In this document: piece after piece, positions 59,844 through 64,000 of the stretch | Numbering within the stretch: the stretch's first letter is position 1 | Layout: every line of letters starts with the position of its first letter | Notes under the pieces: model-generated | What the model saw: only the letters and a program-made list of their open reading frames with translations | Told to the model about the DNA's origin: nothing | The model's database searches: none | Made by a program: the position numbers and the translations under genes | Source: Bog-532 sp963732345 | GTDB lineage: Bacteria; Actinomycetota; Actinomycetes; Streptosporangiales; Streptosporangiaceae | Direction: 5' to 3' | NCBI GenBank assembly: GCA_963732345.1 | Contig: CAVSZI010000015.1 | Span: 124,001 to 188,000, forward strand | DNA: 64,000 nt

Positions 59844-60644
59844 TCACTGAGAAGGCTGCCCGGATCCGGCTCCGCGGGTCTGAGGCGGGCGGGCCAGTGA
59901 GGCGGTGGCAGCCAGGATGACGATTTCGTCCAGGCGGCGGATGTGCTCGTGACCGTCCGGGGCAGGGCAATAGCCGTGCGGGTCCAGATGGACGGGCCGG
60001 ACGCCGGCGGCGAGCGCGCCCACCACGTCGTAGCGCAGGCTGTCCCCCACGTGCACCACCGTGCTCCGGTCCGCGGTGGGCATACCGAGCGCGTCCAGGG
60101 CCAGGGCGAAGATCGCCGGATCGGGCTTGGACACGCCGACCACGGCCGAGTCGATGACGACGCCCACCTCGATGCCGCGCCCGCCGGCGCCCGCGCCATC
60201 ACCGGGGGCGTAGCAGACGTCGAGCTGACGGAGTGCCTGCTCGACCTCTCCGGTGGAGTTGGACACGATGCCGACCGGCAGGCCGAGGGCGGCGATCCCG
60301 CGCAGGGCATCGACCACACCCGGACCCACGTGTGTCCAGGAGAATCCGTCCGTCAGACCCGCGATGCCCCCCGCGACGGCGGCCGCGTCAGCGGCCGGGA
60401 CACCACAGGCGGTCACGAAATCCTGGAGGTACTCACGCCACCACTGGCCGCCCGGCGGTTCCCGGCCGGGCTGGTCGCAGTCGGCCATCGCCCGGTAGTG
60501 CGCCCGCTCCAGGTCGGCCACGGTGGGCTGCACACCAGCGGCGTACAGCGGCGGCAGCAGGAGTTCCGGCGACGGGAAGATCATGACACCGCCCGCGTCG
60601 AGCAAGATCGCGTTCACGCGGCGCCTGGCACGTCCGTTAGGCAC
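59844..60644 (-). CDS. HAD-superfamily hydrolase, subfamily IA
   Basis: 266 residues. Motif I ILLDAGGVMIFP (nucleophile Asp, with Gly in place of the usual second Asp), motif II VGIVSNSTGEVEQAL, motif III GVSKPDPAIFALALDALG, motif IV VVHVGDSLRYDVVGA. Likely a small-molecule phosphatase; substrate unknown. The start is a GTG at 60644, and a GTG at 60617 just before the domain is equally possible. Convergent with pepN, 73 bp from its stop. Confidence 0.87.
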   Translation of the reverse strand: MPNGRARRRVNAILLDAGGVMIFPSPELLLPPLYAAGVQPTVADLERAHYRAMADCDQPGREPPGGQWWREYLQDFVTACGVPAADAAAVAGGIAGLTDGFSWTHVGPGVVDALRGIAALGLPVGIVSNSTGEVEQALRQLDVCYAPGDGAGAGGRGIEVGVVIDSAVVGVSKPDPAIFALALDALGMPTADRSTVVHVGDSLRYDVVGALAAGVRPVHLDPHGYCPAPDGHEHIRRLDEIVILAATASLARPPQTRGAGSGQPSQ

Positions 60645-60718
60645 GACGCAAGCCTAGTGCTCCCGGCCAGCAGGGATTCGGCGGCGCCGATACCTCTGCC
60701 GCATCCCGGGGGCGGTGC

Positions 60719-62125
60719 TCATACCTTGGCCGTGACCTCATCGGTGTCGCCAGCCGGGCGGGCGTCACCGCGGGGGCGGACATCCCACGCGCTCGGGGCG
60801 GCGGGCACGCCGCCGAACGCGTTCATACTGGCGGCCGGGCGGGCGCCGACAGCACTCAGGCCGCGCGTGGTACTGATCATCTGCACCTGGTTCCGGCCGT
60901 CCCGCTTGGCGCGGTACAGCGCCGCATCCGCGGCCGCGAGCAGTTCGCTCAATTCACGGCGTGAGCCGGCGTCCAACGCCGCCACCCCGACCGAAACGGT
61001 GACCTGAACCGCCTGGCCGTCCGAGGTGCGCAGGGACACCCCCGAGATGTGGTCGCGCACGCGGTCCGCGATACGGAACGCGTCCACCGCCCGGGTGTGC
61101 GGCAGGAGCAGCACGAACTCTTCCCCGCCGAACCGGCCGGCCGAGTCGTACTCTCGCAGCACGCCGGGCAGGCACCGGGCGATCTCCTTCAGCACCTCGT
61201 CCCCGAACAGATGACCGTAGGTGTCGTTGACCTGCTTGAACCAGTCGATGTCGAGGACCGCCACGGCGAGCGCCATCCGGGCCCGCACCGCGCGGGCCAC
61301 TTCGGCCTCCGCCTCACTCTCCCAGGTGCGCGCGTTCAGCAATCCGGTCTTGGCGTCTGTTCGCGAGTCGTTCAGCAGCTGGGCATGCCGGAGGGAACGC
61401 TGCAACAGGGCCACCACGGGCAAGGCGACCGGGACGAGGAAGACGTTGCTCGCCACGCCGTATGTGACCAGGGCACCGATGCACTGCTCGGCCAGGTCGT
61501 TATACAGCGGTTCGCGGCTGAAGAAGGACGCGCGGATGTCCGCCGTCGGATCGGAGCCTTTGATGGCGGCGATCATGAAAACCTTGTTGACGGTGGAGTA
61601 CACCAGAATGGCGGTGACCAGGATGAGGCACCAGGCCAGGTTGTCTACGGCTCCGTGCGGCGCGGCTGGCAACAGCACCTGCCGCAGCCAGCGGAACACT
61701 ACACCCGCCGCGACAAAGGAAAGGCCGACGACCGCGGCGCTGTACGCACGCTTGTAGATCGCGATCTGCCGGACCCGCCACTGCAGGAAGGCGTAGTAAG
61801 TTGCGGTCATGACCAGCACATAAACCGGCGGGAGCAGGATCGCCGCGGGAAGGCCCCAGGCACTGTAGACGTCCTTGATTAGGCCCTTCCTATGGCCCTC
61901 CTGCCGCGTCAACTCGACCGTGATCGCGACGCATGAGACCAGCAGCCCGAACAGGATCAGGTCATGAGGGCTGAAGCGAAGGCTGATCGCAGCGGCCCCG
62001 ATAGCGGCAGCGTACGCAGTGACCGTGACCACTACGAGGCTGGCGAGCCAGTTCGGCAGTGTCCAGAGAGCCCATCCCCGCACAGCCTCTGCCCGCCGAG
62101 CTAGATGGCGGCGGGGAAGCTGCAT
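60719..62125 (-). CDS. Membrane-bound diguanylate cyclase (GGDEF)
   Basis: 468 residues. About six hydrophobic segments (residues 25-245) form an unclassified membrane sensor, followed by a GGDEF domain: DAKTGLLNARTWESEAEAEV, LDIDWFKQVNDTYGHLFGDE VL (two parts) and the active site GGEEF at 333-337. The inhibitory I-site RxxD (R324-D327) lies exactly five residues before it, so c-di-GMP feedback is expected. It makes c-di-GMP, which controls development in actinomycetes. The tail (about 430-468) is disordered. No EAL domain. Confidence 0.92.
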   Translation of the reverse strand: MQLPRRHLARRAEAVRGWALWTLPNWLASLVVVTVTAYAAAIGAAAISLRFSPHDLILFGLLVSCVAITVELTRQEGHRKGLIKDVYSAWGLPAAILLPPVYVLVMTATYYAFLQWRVRQIAIYKRAYSAAVVGLSFVAAGVVFRWLRQVLLPAAPHGAVDNLAWCLILVTAILVYSTVNKVFMIAAIKGSDPTADIRASFFSREPLYNDLAEQCIGALVTYGVASNVFLVPVALPVVALLQRSLRHAQLLNDSRTDAKTGLLNARTWESEAEAEVARAVRARMALAVAVLDIDWFKQVNDTYGHLFGDEVLKEIARCLPGVLREYDSAGRFGGEEFVLLLPHTRAVDAFRIADRVRDHISGVSLRTSDGQAVQVTVSVGVAALDAGSRRELSELLAAADAALYRAKRDGRNQVQMISTTRGLSAVGARPAASMNAFGGVPAAPSAWDVRPRGDARPAGDTDEVTAKV

Positions 62126-62400
62126 CAGCCCTCCTTGGCAGGTCGGCGGCGCCGAAATCGGCCTGGTAGCAGGGCGTACGCCTCTTGCCCCGGCACGTCA
62201 CGATCAACGATACCCATTGTCAGGCCACGGCTACACCTCGGCGCGGAATTTGCTCTGACATGCTCGCTATCTGCACTGAAACATCTACCTTATGAAAGCA
62301 TCCGGTACTGCGATATTTCCGACATACCTCACATTTTGCCACCTCGTACCGGGGCCGCATGCTTCACGGAGCCTCAAAAGTTGGAGCAGAGGGAAGGATG

Positions 62401-62873
62401 CCATGCGCAGCGACGCCTGGGGCTGACCCCGCCACCACCACCACCACCCGCCCGACGCGAAAGGACACGCCATGCGCAGCGACGCCTGGGGCTGACCCCG
62501 CCACCACCACCCGCCCGACGCGAAAGGACACGCCATGCGCAGCGACGCCTGGGGCTGACCCCGCCACCACCACCCGCCCGACGCGAAAGGACACGCCATG
62601 CGCAGCGACGCCTGGGGCTGACCCCGCCACCACCACCCGCCCGACGCGAAAGGACACGCCATGCGCAGCGACGCCTGGGGCTGACCCCGCCACCACCACC
62701 CGCCCGACACGAAAGGACACGCCATGCGCAGCGACGCCTGGGGCTGACCCCGCCACCACCACCCGCCCGACACGAAAGGACACGCCATGCGCAGCGACGC
62801 CTGGGGCTGACCCCGCCACCACCACCCGCCCGACACGAAAGGACACGCCATGCGCAGCGACGCCTGGGGCTGA
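62401..62873 (+). repeat. Array of eight tandem 63-bp units, each carrying a Shine-Dalgarno-like site and a 7-codon mini-ORF
   Basis: Units begin at 62401 (69 bp, with an extra CCACCA), 62470, 62533, 62596, 62659, 62722, 62785 and 62848 (last unit partial). Each contains ATGCGCAGCGACGCCTGG followed by GGCTGA (peptide MRSDAWG), with AAAGGA 6 nt before the ATG in units 2-8 and GGAAGGA before the first. GGGG-CTGA-CCCC at the stop can form a small hairpin. Units 1-4 differ from 5-7 by one base (CCGACGCG versus CCGACACG). Because the period is a multiple of three, several long frames stay open across the array on both strands. I could not decide whether any is a real protein. Confidence 0.85.
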
Positions 62874-63910
62874 AGGTCAGCTGGGCCATCTGATGGCCTT
62901 GATTGGCAGTTTTGCTCGTTAACCCTGGTCCTGATTTCAGGAACTGAGGTCGATGAACCGAAATCTGGGTGACGGCGTGCCCGGCCCAGAGAGGTAGAAG
63001 CAAGACGACGGGCTTCACGCCCGCCCGCGCCCCGCCGACCGGCGAGGCGATATGCGTGTAAGGGATTGCACGCCGTTGCCACCGCGAGGATCACGAGCGC
63101 CATGTGGTCCGTGTTGTTTCCGGCGGCCACGTCAGCCGGGACCGGCCAGACCGCGTGACCGCACGGCCTAGCCACAGGCCAGCGACGATCTGCAGACAGG
63201 CCACCAGGAGCGGGACCAGGACACGGTCATGAGCACCTGGTTTGACCGGTACCAGGGAGCCACGCTGTTTCCTCATCTGCCGGTTACGGCGGGTACCTGG
63301 TGTGCTTATGCTTGCACCTTCCCCGGTCATTTGCGCGGCCAGTACCCCAGGTCTGGTGGGTCGCTAGGCGGAGGGTGTGCGGTCGGTGTGTGCCCTTCTT
63401 TGGGTGTCCTGGGGTCCGGGGTGTCCCCGGGCGTGGTGTCGGCGAAGGGCTGACCGCGTGCGCGGAGCACGGGGGGGTAATAAACACTAGGGGCGCCGAG
63501 CCCTCGGACGCGGGGTCCGGGGCGGCAGCCCCGAGGGAAACTGGCCATCGCGATGGGCCAAGGAGCCGGATATGCCAGTCCCGCATGACGGTGAACACGA
63601 CACACGGAATCCGTACCGTGGTTCTTTACTTTCTTCTTACCTTCTATTGTCACACCCGGCACCCCTCCTGCTTTTGCCCCTAAGATTCCCTTACGTACCG
63701 GTGACGTGTGTCACCGGACGGATACCAGGAGTGACTTGAATGCCTTCCTTTGCGGCTGGGTGCGGGTGACCCCCCCGCCAGTCCGGGTACTGCCACCCCG
63801 ACGTCCCAACCAGCCACAGCACAGCGTTTTCGTCCTTGTCAACGTAGGTGCGGGCCCGTGCGTCCCATGAGGGTCGAATAGTACGTCGCGGGTGCAATCA
63901 ACGATGGGGG
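62874..63910. other. About 1 kb without a supportable gene
   Basis: After the array, plus-strand DNA continues CTGATGGCCTTGATTGGCAG, with a 9-codon frame ending TAA at 62922. Minus-strand frames over 62900-63330 have hydrophobic stretches (MALVILAVATACN) but no recognised family. At 63460-63480 a G run and TAATAAACAC, and at 63605-63690 a strongly pyrimidine-rich stretch (TTCTTTACTTTCTTCTTACC), are compositionally unlike the rest of the window. Probably regulatory or decayed DNA. Confidence 0.45.
63691..63897 (-). pseudogene. Possible DUF72 (YecE-like) N-terminal fragment
   Basis: The minus-strand frame contains AVLWLVGTSGWQYPDWRGG, resembling the start of DUF72 proteins ('VGTSGWQY.DWRG.FYP'). 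After DWRGG a run of seven G residues in the DNA leads into unrelated sequence, and no further part of the family is seen. A short, low-confidence remnant. Confidence 0.35.
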
Positions 63911-64000
63911 ATGGCTATGGACCAGGTGACGATCGAGCGGGTCGCGATGGTCCAGGCGCACATTCTCGACGCCACCCTCAAAACCTCAGCTGACAGCATG
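63911..64000 (+). CDS. Start of a rightward gene cut by the window edge
   Basis: The ATG at 63911 (or 63917) follows a GGGGG run. The 30 codons present read MAMDQVTIERVAMVQAHILD ATLKTSADSM (two parts), which looks like a normal soluble protein, but too little is present for a family. Confidence 0.5.
   Translation, partial: MAMDQVTIERVAMVQAHILDATLKTSADSM

Noticed and set aside
57302..60319. 1005-codon minus-strand open frame opposite pepN
   Set aside because: pepN on the plus strand has complete catalytic motifs; the opposite frame has no domain and spans into the HAD gene in another frame.
62401..62873. CRISPR array
   Set aside because: The units are nearly identical over their full length, with no variable spacers, and no cas genes are near.
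62105..63175. Long frames on both strands across the 63-bp repeat array
   Set aside because: The period is a multiple of three, so long frames arise automatically. The single base that varies between units is synonymous in two of these frames and not in others, so it does not decide. I list the array as a repeat, not as a gene.

Overview
The window is GC-rich throughout, with GTG and occasional TTG starts and heavily overlapping genes. It carries a ClpP/trigger-factor pair, a RepSA-type actinomycete integrative element, an Rv2466c-like mycothiol-type oxidoreductase, an Eis-like acetyltransferase and a full hopanoid operon. Together these point to a filamentous or spore-forming actinomycete (Streptosporangiales, Thermomonosporaceae or a near relation). 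The genus cannot be fixed from the sequence alone.

Layout. 1-5.6 kb: the start of clpP, tig (trigger factor, with a frameshift in its repetitive tail), a GlxA/AraC-type regulator with a divergent small gene, tRNA-Pro(TGG), a polysaccharide deacetylase and a truncated PucR-type regulator. 5.8-21.9 kb: an accessory island that begins in an intact tRNA-Gly(TCC) gene. Copies of the 3' 41 bp of that tRNA recur at six further places (13.23, 15.97, 16.90, 17.92, 19.46 and 21.85 kb). Five of these are preceded, about 112-121 bp upstream, by a pair of GTGCC-type direct repeats spaced 11 bp apart, which look like integrase arm sites. The first interval is a 7.4-kb AICE-like element (int, xis, rep, regulators, cargo). 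Its rep has an amber codon, its int has a 1-nt insertion, and one cargo membrane gene carries a 74-bp MITE. Later intervals are only 0.9-2.7 kb long; three of them consist largely of a toxin-antitoxin pair (HigBA, a second RelE/XRE pair, VapBC). The result looks like a tRNA-anchored cassette array.

22-34 kb: membrane protein, K+ channel, STAS protein, NCS1 permease, CYTH/CHAD protein with a ParA ATPase, and an MFS exporter divergent from a TetR regulator with an unusual collagen-like N-terminus. 34-40 kb: an L-arabinose operon (LacI-type regulator, araB, araD, araA) with two matching operators and a strong terminator. 40-42.5 kb: a MacB-like ABC pair. 42.8-52 kb: a leftward hopanoid operon, hpnC-hpnD-hpnE-polyprenyl synthase-shc-(hpnG::ispH fusion)-hpnH, most junctions overlapping by 4 nt. 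It makes squalene by the HpnCDE route, cyclises it to hopene, and attaches adenosine and trims it toward bacteriohopanepolyols. 52.8-62.1 kb: SpoIIE-type phosphatase, Eis-like acetyltransferase, rpiB, thioredoxin-fold oxidoreductase, pepN, HAD phosphatase and a GGDEF diguanylate cyclase.

62.4-62.9 kb: eight tandem copies of a 63-bp unit (the first 69 bp), each with a Shine-Dalgarno-like sequence, ATG, six sense codons and TGA (peptide MRSDAWG). This is followed by about 1 kb without a supportable gene and then the start of a rightward gene at the window edge. The att-bounded cassette array and the mini-ORF array are the two structures most worth pursuing.
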